Of a DNA stretch of 64,000 nucleotides, positions 17,618 to 27,155 are shown one piece after another. The position numbers and the translations under genes are program-made. The stretch is from an uncultured Solobacterium sp. GTDB taxonomy: Bacteria; Bacillota_I; Bacilli_A; Erysipelotrichales; Erysipelotrichaceae. Every line of letters starts with the position of its first letter. The stretch's first letter is position 1. The notes beneath the pieces are model-generated. The model was not told the origin of the DNA. It was given only the letters and a program-made list of their open reading frames with translations, and ran no database searches. The stretch spans positions 11,081 through 75,080 of the forward strand of contig URYK01000012.1 in NCBI GenBank assembly GCA_900552125.1, given 5' to 3'.

Positions 17618-18640
17618 TTATGAAACACACTTTTTTAAATAAGGTATTTGTTTTACTATGATTGTAAAGAAAGTACTGATAATTAAAGCTCCAATTAGCA
17701 TTATTGGAACCCAAAGGATGGATGTATTCGGGAATGAAAATAATCTTTTAAATATATCTATGATAACTGGATGAAATAAATATATACCAAAAGTTAAACT
17801 GCTGAAATAATTTATAGCTTTGTGATAGTTTGCCTTATATTTTAGGTTTAATAGAAAAATTGAGATTGCATTTAACATTGTTGGTAAGCTGCCATAAGTT
17901 AAAAATGCATCATGGAATTCATTCTGCAAATTCGAATCTCTAAATGTGAGATAACCTGTTAAAACTGTTAATACAATGGAACTAATAATTAGTAAAATAA
18001 AAGGTATATTTTTTAGCTCATCTTTTCTTTTATATAGAATATAACCACAAATAAAATATCCTAAATGGTAAGTGGCTTGTACAATCGGTACATAATATTG
18101 TAAATTTGCATCAATTTCATACATACCAAGTACTCTAGTTAAAAGTCTAGCTCCACCAGCTAAAAGTAACCAAAGAGTTAAAAAATAATTTTCCATAGAT
18201 CTATTCATATTTTTTACCATAGTATGTATAAAGGGGAATGCAATATAAAATCCAATTAAATCATACATATACCAGAGATGATTTTTAACTGGTTCAAAGA
18301 TATAAGAAACCAAATGTAATGGTTCTTCATCTAAAACAAAAGTATTCCAGATAAAGTAAGATATATTCCAAAATAATACTATAAATAAAAAGTGAAGAAC
18401 TTTCTTTCTGTTCTTTGATTTAGAATAAGGTCTACTTAATGACAAAATTCCTGTAATCATGAAAAATAAAGGAACTCCTATTCTTGCGATAACATTTAAT
18501 AACAAAGATGGAATAAAACTTTCTGCAAAAAGTGAGTTTTTAGCATATAGATAAGAGTTTGTGATATGAACTAGAATAACTAGAATACAAGCAAATATTC
18601 TTAATCGAGTTAGTTGTTGATCATAATTTTTCTTTTCCAT
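17618..18640 (-). CDS. Membrane acyltransferase family 3 (OafA/WecH-like)
   Basis: 340 residues with about ten membrane segments. The N-terminal motif RLRIFACILVILVHI contains the family histidine, followed by ARIGVPLFFMITG. This superfamily moves acetyl or other acyl groups onto exported sugars. Here the target may be teichoic acid or another surface polymer, inferred from both neighbours. The ATG follows AAAGGAGT. It is transcribed against the teichoic operon, and its start region is divergent from yfhO with a 237-base gap. A TATAAT-like -10 lies at 18677-18672 on the minus strand without a clear -35. Confidence 0.82.
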   Translation of the reverse strand: MEKKNYDQQLTRLRIFACILVILVHITNSYLYAKNSLFAESFIPSLLLNVIARIGVPLFFMITGILSLSRPYSKSKNRKKVLHFLFIVLFWNISYFIWNTFVLDEEPLHLVSYIFEPVKNHLWYMYDLIGFYIAFPFIHTMVKNMNRSMENYFLTLWLLLAGGARLLTRVLGMYEIDANLQYYVPIVQATYHLGYFICGYILYKRKDELKNIPFILLIISSIVLTVLTGYLTFRDSNLQNEFHDAFLTYGSLPTMLNAISIFLLNLKYKANYHKAINYFSSLTFGIYLFHPVIIDIFKRLFSFPNTSILWVPIMLIGALIISTFFTIIVKQIPYLKKCVS

Positions 18641-18845
18641 TTTTATACTCCTTTAAAACTATAACACAACTATTATAAACCCAAATTAGATTAAATCTAT
18701 TCATAAAATGTAAAAATTTTGATGATATATTGTATAAAATTATATTTTTTGTTAATCATATTTATCGAGAGTATTAAGCATAATATTAATGTATGTAATA
18801 TTTAAGATTTCTTAATATTTTGTAAAAATTTATTTGAATTAAACA

Positions 18846-18854
18846 TGATATAAT
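18846..18854 (+). promoter_or_regulatory. Extended -10 promoter of the yfhO operon
   Basis: TGATATAAT forms an extended -10 about 24 bases before the ATG at 18878. The rest of the divergent gap (18641-18845) is A/T-rich and shows no other clear element. Confidence 0.5.
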
Positions 18855-18877
18855 ACCAAAGAAAGGGATGTGAATAA

Positions 18878-21418
18878 ATGAAAAAATATAAAGTAGAGAC
18901 AATTCATAGGGTTCTATTATGCATCATACCTTTATGTATTATACTCATCTTACTTAATAAATACTCTATATATGGTTCATCTATTGATTGGGTATCACAA
19001 CACGTAGCTTTGCCTGATTATTTTAGAACTATATTTTTAACAGAGGGCAAACTATATCCTGAATTTGCATTGCAGTTAGGAGGAGGGCAAAACTTTGCTC
19101 AATTAACTTATTATGGATTTCTTCGACCAGATATATTGTTATCTTTTTTATTTTCAAATATAGAAATGACGGATTTTCTTCAGATTAGTGGAATTCTTTA
19201 TGTATTATTTTCAATTCAACTATTTTATCAATGGGTAAAAAATAAATTTTCTAAGTCATGGATAGCTTTGTTTATTAGTTGTTTATTTGCCTTAGCGTCA
19301 CCACTTATTTTCCATAGTCATCGTCATATCATGTTTATGTGTTATTTTCCATTCTTGATTCTTAGTTTAATTGGTGTAGACCGTTATGTGGAAAATAAAA
19401 AAATACTTTGCTTGATTTTGGGAATATTTTTAATGATCATATCATCTTATTATTTTAGTGTTAGTGGTTTAGCTGTAATTGGATTATATGGAATATTTGC
19501 ATGGATGAAGAAATATCCAAAAGATAATTGGAAATCTTTTTTTTCGTTTTTATTGCCTTTTTGTGGATGGATGATAGTTGGAATATTATTGTCAGGTTTT
19601 TATTTAATACCAACAGCGATGTCAATAATTCTACAAACTAGGCCTGCTTTACAGAGTCCAGTTTTATCAGAGTTAATAATACCTGATAAAGGTTTTTCTT
19701 CAATGTTATATGGTAATTATTCAATAGGATTAACTGCAATATCCGTTGTAGCATTATTTTATGGATTGATTAAGAAAAATAAGGCTGTTCGTTGTTTATC
19801 GATTTTTCTGTGTATTATAGTGTGTATCCCTATATTTCAGTATATATTAGGAGGAATGCAGTATATAAGAGCAAAAGCATTAATTCCTTTTTTACCGGTG
19901 TTTACCTTATTAATTGGAATTATGTTAGATGATTGGCAACAAAAGAAGAAAAAATTCCCTTGGTTTATACTGATTATTGCACTAATACAAGTATTCTTTA
20001 TAACTAAAGAGAAACAAGAGTATTTGTATGTCATTGATATTATTATGCTTACTTTTCTTCTTTTATTATTTAAAAGAAAAGGACAAGTGGGTATATTCTT
20101 ATATATCTTATTACCGCTGGCATTATGTATAAAAACCAATTTTAACGAATCATATGCTACACAAGAATATTTGAATAAAGTAGATAATCCGACTAAAACA
20201 GCATTAATAAAACAAACATTAAATGATAATCCGGGATTATATCGATTTGATGATAGAAATACATCCGCAGCTGCGAATGAAATTGTGGATTTAAGACAAT
20301 TAAAGACAACTCAATATTCGTCTAATAGTAATATGTACTATAATAATTTTTTCTATCAAGTTATGAAACAGCCTATGCTTAATCGCAATCATGTAATCAT
20401 ACCAAGTGTGTCAAATCCATATTTTACAGGATTTATGGGAGTACGTTTCCTATATGATTATAGCGAAAATAGTTCACAGTATACTTATGAAATAATATCC
20501 AAGAATGGTAGTCATGTGATTCTAGAAAATGAAGATGTCTTACCAATTGCCTATGTTTCTTATGATATTATGAGTCAAAAACAATTTGAGAATATATCAT
20601 ATCCATATAGTATGGAGACAATCTATATGAATACGATTGTTGATGATAAAATTGAACATAAAGACTTTAGTAGCTCGATTTATGAGATATATCCTGAATT
20701 GAGTCTTGTAGAGAAGACGGACAATTTAACTCTAGAAAAAACAAATGATGGAATGAAAATCAAAAGCGATGGAAAGAGTAAAGCAAGGCTACGATTTAAC
20801 CAAAAATTTGAAAGTGATCAAATTCTAATCATCCAGTGCATGTTAGATGATGTGAAGAATGGTGATAAGAAAGATGTAGATGTTACCATTAATGGAGTTC
20901 ACAATACAAAAGCAGCTTCTTCATTTATTTATGCAGGAGAAAAAGCAGATTTTGAATACGTTATTGGTAAAAATGATGGATTTAAAAATCTTTCAATAAA
21001 ATTTACAGATGGAGAATATTCTTTAAAGGATTTTAAATTCTATGTGGCTGATGCGAATATGTTAAAAGAAAGAAAAGAAAATGTTTCAGCTATGTCTATT
21101 ACTGAAAATGAGGATAGTGTTATTTCTGGTACAGTAGAGGCAAAAGAAGATGGTTACTTTGTGACATCTATTCCCTATCAGAAAGGATTATCAATCAAGA
21201 TTGATGGAAAAGAAGTTGAAAGCGAAAAAGTTAATACTGCATTTTTAGGTGCAAAAATAACAAAAGGAAAACATAATATCGATATATATTATACTTTGCC
21301 AGGAAAAGAGTTAGGGAAAAATGTTAGTGTTTTAAGTTTCTTGTTTATTGTGTTAGTAATTGGGAAAGATAAAGTAAAAAGGAAAATGAAAAATGGGAAG
21401 TGTACAAATGGAAAGTAG
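18878..21418 (+). CDS. yfhO: YfhO family membrane glycosyltransferase
   Basis: 846 residues. Multiple membrane segments fill the N-terminal ~420 residues, with an acidic first loop after GSSIDWVSQH. A long extracellular domain (about 430-810) follows, then one C-terminal membrane segment. This is the plan of YfhO, a GT-C-type enzyme that places sugar from a lipid carrier onto lipoteichoic acid in Bacillus and Listeria. The GtrA and GtrB genes behind it provide flippase and lipid-linked sugar donor, the known three-part scheme. The next gene overlaps the end by 26 bases. The sugar cannot be told from sequence. Confidence 0.85.
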   Translation: MKKYKVETIHRVLLCIIPLCIILILLNKYSIYGSSIDWVSQHVALPDYFRTIFLTEGKLYPEFALQLGGGQNFAQLTYYGFLRPDILLSFLFSNIEMTDFLQISGILYVLFSIQLFYQWVKNKFSKSWIALFISCLFALASPLIFHSHRHIMFMCYFPFLILSLIGVDRYVENKKILCLILGIFLMIISSYYFSVSGLAVIGLYGIFAWMKKYPKDNWKSFFSFLLPFCGWMIVGILLSGFYLIPTAMSIILQTRPALQSPVLSELIIPDKGFSSMLYGNYSIGLTAISVVALFYGLIKKNKAVRCLSIFLCIIVCIPIFQYILGGMQYIRAKALIPFLPVFTLLIGIMLDDWQQKKKKFPWFILIIALIQVFFITKEKQEYLYVIDIIMLTFLLLLFKRKGQVGIFLYILLPLALCIKTNFNESYATQEYLNKVDNPTKTALIKQTLNDNPGLYRFDDRNTSAAANEIVDLRQLKTTQYSSNSNMYYNNFFYQVMKQPMLNRNHVIIPSVSNPYFTGFMGVRFLYDYSENSSQYTYEIISKNGSHVILENEDVLPIAYVSYDIMSQKQFENISYPYSMETIYMNTIVDDKIEHKDFSSSIYEIYPELSLVEKTDNLTLEKTNDGMKIKSDGKSKARLRFNQKFESDQILIIQCMLDDVKNGDKKDVDVTINGVHNTKAASSFIYAGEKADFEYVIGKNDGFKNLSIKFTDGEYSLKDFKFYVADANMLKERKENVSAMSITENEDSVISGTVEAKEDGYFVTSIPYQKGLSIKIDGKEVESEKVNTAFLGAKITKGKHNIDIYYTLPGKELGKNVSVLSFLFIVLVIGKDKVKRKMKNGKCTNGK

Positions 21419-21791
21419 AAAAAATATAATTGAATTAATTACTTATATTATTGTAGGTGGGCTTACCACATTAGTAAATTTTATAGTGTATTTTGCATGT
21501 ACATCAGCTAATCTGCATTATTTGGTTGCTAATGTCATTTCATGGGTAGTGGCAGTTTTATTCGCTTATTTTGTAAATCGTAAATATGTATTTAAAAGTG
21601 AGGCAAATTCACAGAAGACGGAATTTATTCAATTCGTTTCTTTACGAGCCGTTACCTTAATAGTAGAAAGTATCTTATTGTTTATTTTTGTTCAATTAGT
21701 ATTGATGAATGAAAACATAGCAAAAATTGTTGTTAGTGTTGTTACTGTTATTGGTAATTATGTATTTTGTAAGTTTTTAATATTCAAGTAA
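21393..21791 (+). CDS. GtrA family flippase-like protein
   Basis: 132 residues, four membrane segments, and the GtrA-family beginning YIIVGGLTTLVNF with FAYFVNRKYVFKS between segments two and three. GtrA proteins are thought to flip undecaprenyl-phosphate-sugar made by a GtrB enzyme. Two starts are possible: ATG 21393 (AAAGGA 9 bases upstream) or ATG 21408 (GGGAAG 7 bases upstream). Both lie within the 3' end of yfhO, so translation is coupled. Confidence 0.88.
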   Translation: MGSVQMESRKNIIELITYIIVGGLTTLVNFIVYFACTSANLHYLVANVISWVVAVLFAYFVNRKYVFKSEANSQKTEFIQFVSLRAVTLIVESILLFIFVQLVLMNENIAKIVVSVVTVIGNYVFCKFLIFK

Positions 21792-21810
21792 AGATTAGGA
21801 GGAGTACCGT

Positions 21811-22752
21811 ATGAAATTATCACTTGTAATTCCTTGTTATAATGAAGAGGCTAATATTCCATTGTTTTATCGTACAGTTGAAGAAATTTTTATGCATGAA
21901 GACTTTGATTATGAATATATCTTTGTTAATGACGGAAGTAAAGATAATACATACAATGAATTAAAGAAATTGGTAGAAAGCTGTAATTCAAATATTCATG
22001 TTATAAATTTCTCACGAAACTTTGGTAAAGAAAGTGCTATGTTTGCAGGGTTGAAAGAATCAACAGGTTTATATACTGCTATTATTGATGCAGATCTTCA
22101 ACAGGATCCTAAATATGTCTTACAGATGATGCATATTCTAGAAACGAATAAAGAATATGATAGTGTTGCCGCATATCAGGAAAAAAGAAAAGAAGGAAGT
22201 GTATTAAGAGGGTTTAAACGTACATTTTATCATCTAATTAATAAAGTTTCACAGGTAGAGTTTGTAGATGGTGCTAGTGACTTTCGATTACTTAGTCGTT
22301 CAATGGTAGATGCAATCATATCTTTACCAGAAAATAATCGTTTCTCTAAAGGTATCTTTTCATGGGTAGGTTTTCATACATATTATATGCCATATGAAGT
22401 ACATGAACGGGAAAATGGCTGCTCTAGCTGGTCATTTTGGAAGTTGTTTAAATATGCGATTGAAGGATTTGTATCTTTCACAACAATGCCATTAAGAATC
22501 GCAACAGTTTTAGGAATTGTATTCTCCTTTCTTTCTTTCCTCTATCTGGTTATTGTACTGGTAGAAAAATTTAGTATGGGAATTCCTATTCCTGGATATG
22601 CAACAATCATATGTCTGATTCTATTAATTGGTGGTGTTCAATTATTATGTCTAGGGATAATAGGTGAATATTTATCTAGAACATATTTAGAAAGTAAACA
22701 TCGCCCGATTTTTATCGCAAAAAATAAAATAATACGAATTAAAAGCAAATAA
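21811..22752 (+). CDS. GtrB/DPM1-like family 2 glycosyltransferase
   Basis: 313 residues. The GT-A domain begins SLVIPCYNEEANIPLFY and has NDGSKDNT, IDADLQQDP and DGASDFRLLSR. Two C-terminal membrane segments (about 230-295) are typical of enzymes that make undecaprenyl-phosphate-sugar (CsbB/GtrB). AGGAGG precedes the ATG. It completes the YfhO-GtrA-GtrB operon and is followed by a terminator. Confidence 0.9.
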   Translation: MKLSLVIPCYNEEANIPLFYRTVEEIFMHEDFDYEYIFVNDGSKDNTYNELKKLVESCNSNIHVINFSRNFGKESAMFAGLKESTGLYTAIIDADLQQDPKYVLQMMHILETNKEYDSVAAYQEKRKEGSVLRGFKRTFYHLINKVSQVEFVDGASDFRLLSRSMVDAIISLPENNRFSKGIFSWVGFHTYYMPYEVHERENGCSSWSFWKLFKYAIEGFVSFTTMPLRIATVLGIVFSFLSFLYLVIVLVEKFSMGIPIPGYATIICLILLIGGVQLLCLGIIGEYLSRTYLESKHRPIFIAKNKIIRIKSK

Positions 22753-22779
22753 AGAGGCTGTTTCAATACAACCTCTTTA
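22751..22779. terminator. Terminator between gtrB-like gene and the sulfotransferase-like gene
   Basis: AAAGAGG (22751-22757) / CCTCTTT (22772-22778) with extra TGT/ACA pairing inside. It lies between converging genes. Confidence 0.75.
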
Positions 22780-22783
22780 TTTA

Positions 22784-24367
22784 TTATTTGTTGAAATAAA
22801 AATCATCAAATGTATATTTATAGACACGATATAGATAGTTTTCACCCTCCATAGTAAATGACTGGATTAATTCGTTATTAGAATCATATTCCTGGAAATT
22901 AAATGCCATACCACTATCCACAATAATAGTATCATCTATTTGTTGGGCACTTGATACATATGGTGAATAAGGTACTTCAAATGATTCTACAAGTTCATAA
23001 GTGTTATTCTTTTCATCTACTAAATATTTGTAGTAGTAACTAGTAGCGGTTTCATCATCTGTTTCTGTAGGGACACCGATAGATTTCCAGTCATAAGAAG
23101 GATTTGTAGATGACTTACCAAAGTTATTATTAAACATGTACAGGTAATACTGTCCATCTTCTAAAGAATCGTCTTCTACATAGGTAATAGAATGCTGACC
23201 TGTTTGAGAAACAAAATTGTTTTCTTTATCAAATAGATACTGTTCATAATCACTGCCTTCCCAGTATGTTTCTTCACCTAACATATAGTCAATTTCTGGT
23301 TCAGTAGAAATGTTTTTGATTTTAATGATCGTGCTTGTTTCACGGCTACTTACTAGAATCTGATCATCACCCATATATTGAATGGTATTTAGGTGCATCC
23401 AATCTAACTCATTATCATCACTGTTGATTTCTACGATATCAGATTTATAAGTAGGGAATAAGTCACCTAAATCACATACCAAGTCAACTGATCCAGTAGA
23501 AACATTTAAACGGATGATCATGTCTTCTACAGTTGTTTTAGTTGTATCTGTAGCTAAAATCAATATATCACCATTGTCATCAAATACATAATCATGATGC
23601 AAATCATAATCACCTAAATCAAAAATATTTGTTATTTGACCTAAAGCATCCATTTCTACCATTTTAGATTGGCTGACACTGAAGTACATTTTATCATTGT
23701 TAAAGAGTAATCGATGGCTTCGATATCCAATAATAGGAATTTCTCCACGTATTGTGCCATTATTATCATAATAGTACATAAAGTCATCATTTTCACTATC
23801 GTTTCCTAAAACAACATACAAACCGTCACTAACTTCCTGAGTGCTTTCTCCAGTTTCTTTTTCTAACTGTACTTCCTCTACACCACGTAATGAACCACAA
23901 GTATATGTGTAATCAACATCTTTTGAACTTCCATCTTCATATTCTAGATGTAGTGTAATTGTATTTTCCATATCTGGAATCAATCCAATTAATTGATATT
24001 CATGTGTAGTAGCGTAATCACTATTTAGAGTTTGTGTAAAATCTTCGATTGATGAGTCATCTACATGAATTGTATAACTAATCTTTGCGGGCTGATCTGT
24101 TGTGAAGTAGAAATACATAGATAATGTATTAGTGTGAAATGGATTATACAACATAAGAGCATTTTCTTCATCGTATGATCCATTCTCAATCTGTTTGTCA
24201 ATATCCTTTCGTATTTCTTCCTGATTACTAACATTGTATATAGAAGATACTTCTATGTTGTCGGAATTAGAACTTTCACTCTCAGACTTTATGCTGGAAT
24301 TACATGCAACTAGTGATAAGCAAATCACAGCACTTAATCCTATTAATAATAACTTTTTCCTTTTCAT
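22784..24367 (-). CDS. Arylsulfate sulfotransferase-like lipoprotein
   Basis: 527 residues. Signal peptide with lipobox LVAC (Cys22), then a Ser/Asn linker, an N-terminal beta domain (about 70-160) and a beta-propeller. The ASST active-site pattern is visible in order: HH at 257-258 (YDLHHDYVF), His325 (DWMHLNT), Arg342 (SSRETSTI) and His392 (GQHSITYV). The last matches the sulfate-accepting histidine of known enzymes. ASSTs move sulfate from one phenol to another without PAPS, outside the cytoplasm. Being a lipoprotein of a Gram-positive is consistent. GGTGATG precedes the ATG. The substrate is unknown. Confidence 0.82.
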   Translation of the reverse strand: MKRKKLLLIGLSAVICLSLVACNSSIKSESESSNSDNIEVSSIYNVSNQEEIRKDIDKQIENGSYDEENALMLYNPFHTNTLSMYFYFTTDQPAKISYTIHVDDSSIEDFTQTLNSDYATTHEYQLIGLIPDMENTITLHLEYEDGSSKDVDYTYTCGSLRGVEEVQLEKETGESTQEVSDGLYVVLGNDSENDDFMYYYDNNGTIRGEIPIIGYRSHRLLFNNDKMYFSVSQSKMVEMDALGQITNIFDLGDYDLHHDYVFDDNGDILILATDTTKTTVEDMIIRLNVSTGSVDLVCDLGDLFPTYKSDIVEINSDDNELDWMHLNTIQYMGDDQILVSSRETSTIIKIKNISTEPEIDYMLGEETYWEGSDYEQYLFDKENNFVSQTGQHSITYVEDDSLEDGQYYLYMFNNNFGKSSTNPSYDWKSIGVPTETDDETATSYYYKYLVDEKNNTYELVESFEVPYSPYVSSAQQIDDTIIVDSGMAFNFQEYDSNNELIQSFTMEGENYLYRVYKYTFDDFYFNK

Positions 24368-24620
24368 AACATCACCATTTAAATATTACTAATGAAAAGT
24401 GAATATTAAATGAATACAATATGAACTATAGAGTAAGGTAATGTGAAAAACTTATTCATATTCACGAATAAGGGGACTTTTCATGGTGCATAATAGTATA
24501 GGAAAACTGTTTCTTATCTTAAAAAAAGTAAAAATTTTCTTTCATCACAAAAGTAATTTAATTTCATAAAATATGGAAGAATACAAGTTATTTTCATTTC
24601 ATGCATATATGGAAATAAAT
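24368..24620. other. Divergent intergenic region between the sulfotransferase-like gene and glgP
   Basis: This A/T-rich gap (313 bases in all, to 24680) has no coding frame with a ribosome site. A 7-base inverted repeat CTTATTC (24451-24457) / GAATAAG (24466-24472) lies in it. Read on the minus strand it is followed by TTTTT and looks like a weak terminator or attenuator. No convincing minus-strand promoter was found. The glgP promoter is listed separately. Confidence 0.4.
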
Positions 24621-24649
24621 TTGTAATTATACGGTAAATATTGTAAAAT
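24621..24649 (+). promoter_or_regulatory. Promoter of glgP
   Basis: TTGTAA (24621-24626), a 17-base spacer and TAAAAT (24644-24649), the same hexamers and spacing as the ptsH promoter at 1608. Confidence 0.7.
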
Positions 24650-24680
24650 AATAGGGCAAGTCGGAAGGAGCAAGAAAGCT

Positions 24681-27095
24681 ATGACAAACGAGTTTAAAGA
24701 TAAAAACGAGTTTAAAGAAGAATTTAAACGAAGAATTGTTGAACGCTACGGCCGTTCTTTTGAACGTGCTCACATCACCGAAAAATACATGATTCTTGGA
24801 GAAATGGTACGTGATTATGCTAGTGTTAACTGGAATGATAGCAAAAATACAGTTGCGAAAAATCAAGAAAAGCAGATGTACTATTTTTCAATGGAATTCC
24901 TTATGGGGAGATTGCTTACAAATAATCTTATGAATCTTGGAATTTATGATATTGCAAAAGAGGGACTAGCAGAGCTAGGTTTGGATATCAATGAATTAGA
25001 AGAGTTAGAAAGCGATGCAGGTTTAGGAAATGGAGGTCTAGGAAGACTAGCCGCATGTTTCTTAGATTCACTGGCTAGCTTAAATCTAGCAGGACATGGA
25101 AACTGTATTCGTTATGAATATGGTCTGTTCAAACAGAAAATTGAAAATAATGAACAGGTAGAAGTACCTGATCAGTGGTTATCTTTAGGTAATGTATGGG
25201 AAGTACGTAAACCAAAACATGCTGTCAATGTTAAATTTGGCGGGCATGTAGATATGTGGATGGGAGAAGATGGAAAGGCTGTAGTTAATCATGTTCCAGC
25301 CTTGATTGTACGTGCTGTACCATATGATATGCCAATTGTAGGATATAACACAAAACTTACAAATACTCTTCGTTTATGGAGTGCAGAAGTTGCAGATGAT
25401 GCATGTGATGCAAGCAGCTTGAATGAGTATGTAAATGATGTACGTGAAATCTGTAGAAACGTATATCCAGATGATTCTACTGAACATGGAAAGATCCTAC
25501 GCTTAAAACAACAATATTTCTTTGTGGCTGCAGGATTAAACAATATTGTGGAATCTCATCTATCAACTTATCATACTTTAGATAATTTTGCGGAAAAAGT
25601 CGCAATTCAGTTAAATGATACACATCCTGTTTTATGTATTCCAGAATTGATGCGTATCTTAATGGATGATTATAAATATGAATGGGATCAGGCATGGGAT
25701 ATCACCACAAAATCTATGGCTTATACAAACCACACAGTATTAAGTGAAGCTCTAGAAAAATGGCCTATTCAGTATGTTAGAGAATTATTGCCACGTATTT
25801 ATATGATCATTGAAGAAATCGATCGTCGTTTCCGTTATGAAGTAAGTCATACAATGGGGCGTCCAGACTTGATGAATGAATGTTGTGTTCTGAAAGATGG
25901 ACAGGTACACATGGCTAACTTGGCAATCATTGGTTCTCATAGTGTAAATGGAGTTGCGGCTCTTCATACAAGAATCTTAAAAGAAGATGTTATGAAAAAC
26001 TTTAATGACATCTACCCTAATAAATTCAATAATAAAACAAACGGTATTACACATAGAAGATGGTTATTATATTCTAACCCTCAATTGACAAAGTTACTAG
26101 AAAAAACTATTGGCAGTGATTTTAAAACAAATCCGGAACGTTTACAGGATTTAATGAAATATGTAGATGATAAAGATTTACAGAAAGAATTCATGGATGT
26201 TAAGATGGAACGTAAGAAAATTCTTGCGAAGTATATCAAAGATACATTAAATATCGATATTGATGTAAATTCTATCTTTGATGTTCAGGCTAAACGTCTT
26301 CATGCATATAAACGTCAGTTATTAAATGTCATGAATATCATTGATCTATACTTTAAAATGAAAGAAGATCCATCCTTTAGAATTTATCCAAGAACCTTTA
26401 TCTTTGCGGCTAAAGCTGCACCTAGCTATACATTCGCGAAGGAAGTAATTAAATTAATCCATTATGTTGCGGATAAAGTAAATAATGATTCTGATGTATC
26501 TCCATATATGAAAGTTGTATTTATTCCTAACTATGGAGTAAGTATTGCGGAAATCTTAATGAATGCGGCAGATGTTTCTGAACAAATCTCTACTGCTGGT
26601 AAAGAAGCAAGTGGTACTGGAAACATGAAATTCATGATGAATGGGGCAATCACATTAGGTACTATGGATGGTGCAAATGTGGAAATTGTAGAACGTGTAG
26701 GTTATGATCATGCGGAAATCTTCGGATTACGTGCTGATGATGTAGCTCTAGTGAAATTAGAAAATTCATACAATGTATGGAATAAGTATAATGCTAGTCC
26801 TAGACTTCAGAAAATCGTAAATAGTTTTGTGGATTCTACATTCTCTCCAAATCCAAATGATTTTAAACAGATTTATAACGAATTAATGTTTAAAAACGAT
26901 GAATATTTATTACTAGCTGATTTTGAAGCTTATGTTCATGCACAGAAAAATATTGAACAGCGTTATCGTAATAGAGAAGAATGGGCAAAAACTTGTCTAA
27001 TTAACATTGCACAGTCTGGATATTTCTCAAGTGATCGTACCATTAAACAGTACGCAGATGAAATCTGGGATATCCATAGCGTAGATATTGAATAA
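24681..27095 (+). CDS. glgP: Glycogen/maltodextrin phosphorylase
   Basis: 804 residues. Releases glucose-1-phosphate from alpha-1,4-glucans using phosphate and PLP. Early motifs are SMEFLMGRLL and the glycine-rich DAGLGNGGLGRLAACF. VAIQLNDTHP lies mid-protein. The PLP lysine is Lys650 in GTGNMKFMMNGA, followed by TMDGANVEI. GGAAGGAGC precedes the ATG. It works with pullulanase (debranching) at 28.4 kb, GlgB and phosphoglucomutase. The first 15 residues contain a repeated FKDKNEFKEEF pattern. Confidence 0.96.
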   Translation: MTNEFKDKNEFKEEFKRRIVERYGRSFERAHITEKYMILGEMVRDYASVNWNDSKNTVAKNQEKQMYYFSMEFLMGRLLTNNLMNLGIYDIAKEGLAELGLDINELEELESDAGLGNGGLGRLAACFLDSLASLNLAGHGNCIRYEYGLFKQKIENNEQVEVPDQWLSLGNVWEVRKPKHAVNVKFGGHVDMWMGEDGKAVVNHVPALIVRAVPYDMPIVGYNTKLTNTLRLWSAEVADDACDASSLNEYVNDVREICRNVYPDDSTEHGKILRLKQQYFFVAAGLNNIVESHLSTYHTLDNFAEKVAIQLNDTHPVLCIPELMRILMDDYKYEWDQAWDITTKSMAYTNHTVLSEALEKWPIQYVRELLPRIYMIIEEIDRRFRYEVSHTMGRPDLMNECCVLKDGQVHMANLAIIGSHSVNGVAALHTRILKEDVMKNFNDIYPNKFNNKTNGITHRRWLLYSNPQLTKLLEKTIGSDFKTNPERLQDLMKYVDDKDLQKEFMDVKMERKKILAKYIKDTLNIDIDVNSIFDVQAKRLHAYKRQLLNVMNIIDLYFKMKEDPSFRIYPRTFIFAAKAAPSYTFAKEVIKLIHYVADKVNNDSDVSPYMKVVFIPNYGVSIAEILMNAADVSEQISTAGKEASGTGNMKFMMNGAITLGTMDGANVEIVERVGYDHAEIFGLRADDVALVKLENSYNVWNKYNASPRLQKIVNSFVDSTFSPNPNDFKQIYNELMFKNDEYLLLADFEAYVHAQKNIEQRYRNREEWAKTCLINIAQSGYFSSDRTIKQYADEIWDIHSVDIE

Positions 27096-27107
27096 AAATA
27101 CATGATT

Positions 27108-27135
27108 AGGTCGGGACATTGAATTCCGACCTTTT
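27108..27135 (+). terminator. Terminator of glgP
   Basis: AGGTCGGGA (27108-27116) pairs with TTCCGACCT (27124-27132) with one G-T pair, then TTT. Confidence 0.75.
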
Positions 27136-27155
27136 GATAAATAGAAAGGGATTTT

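Noticed and set aside
17460..17642. Plus-strand 60-codon frame across the end of the GT2-TagF gene
   Set aside because: It overlaps a real gene and runs through the terminator at 17574-17612.
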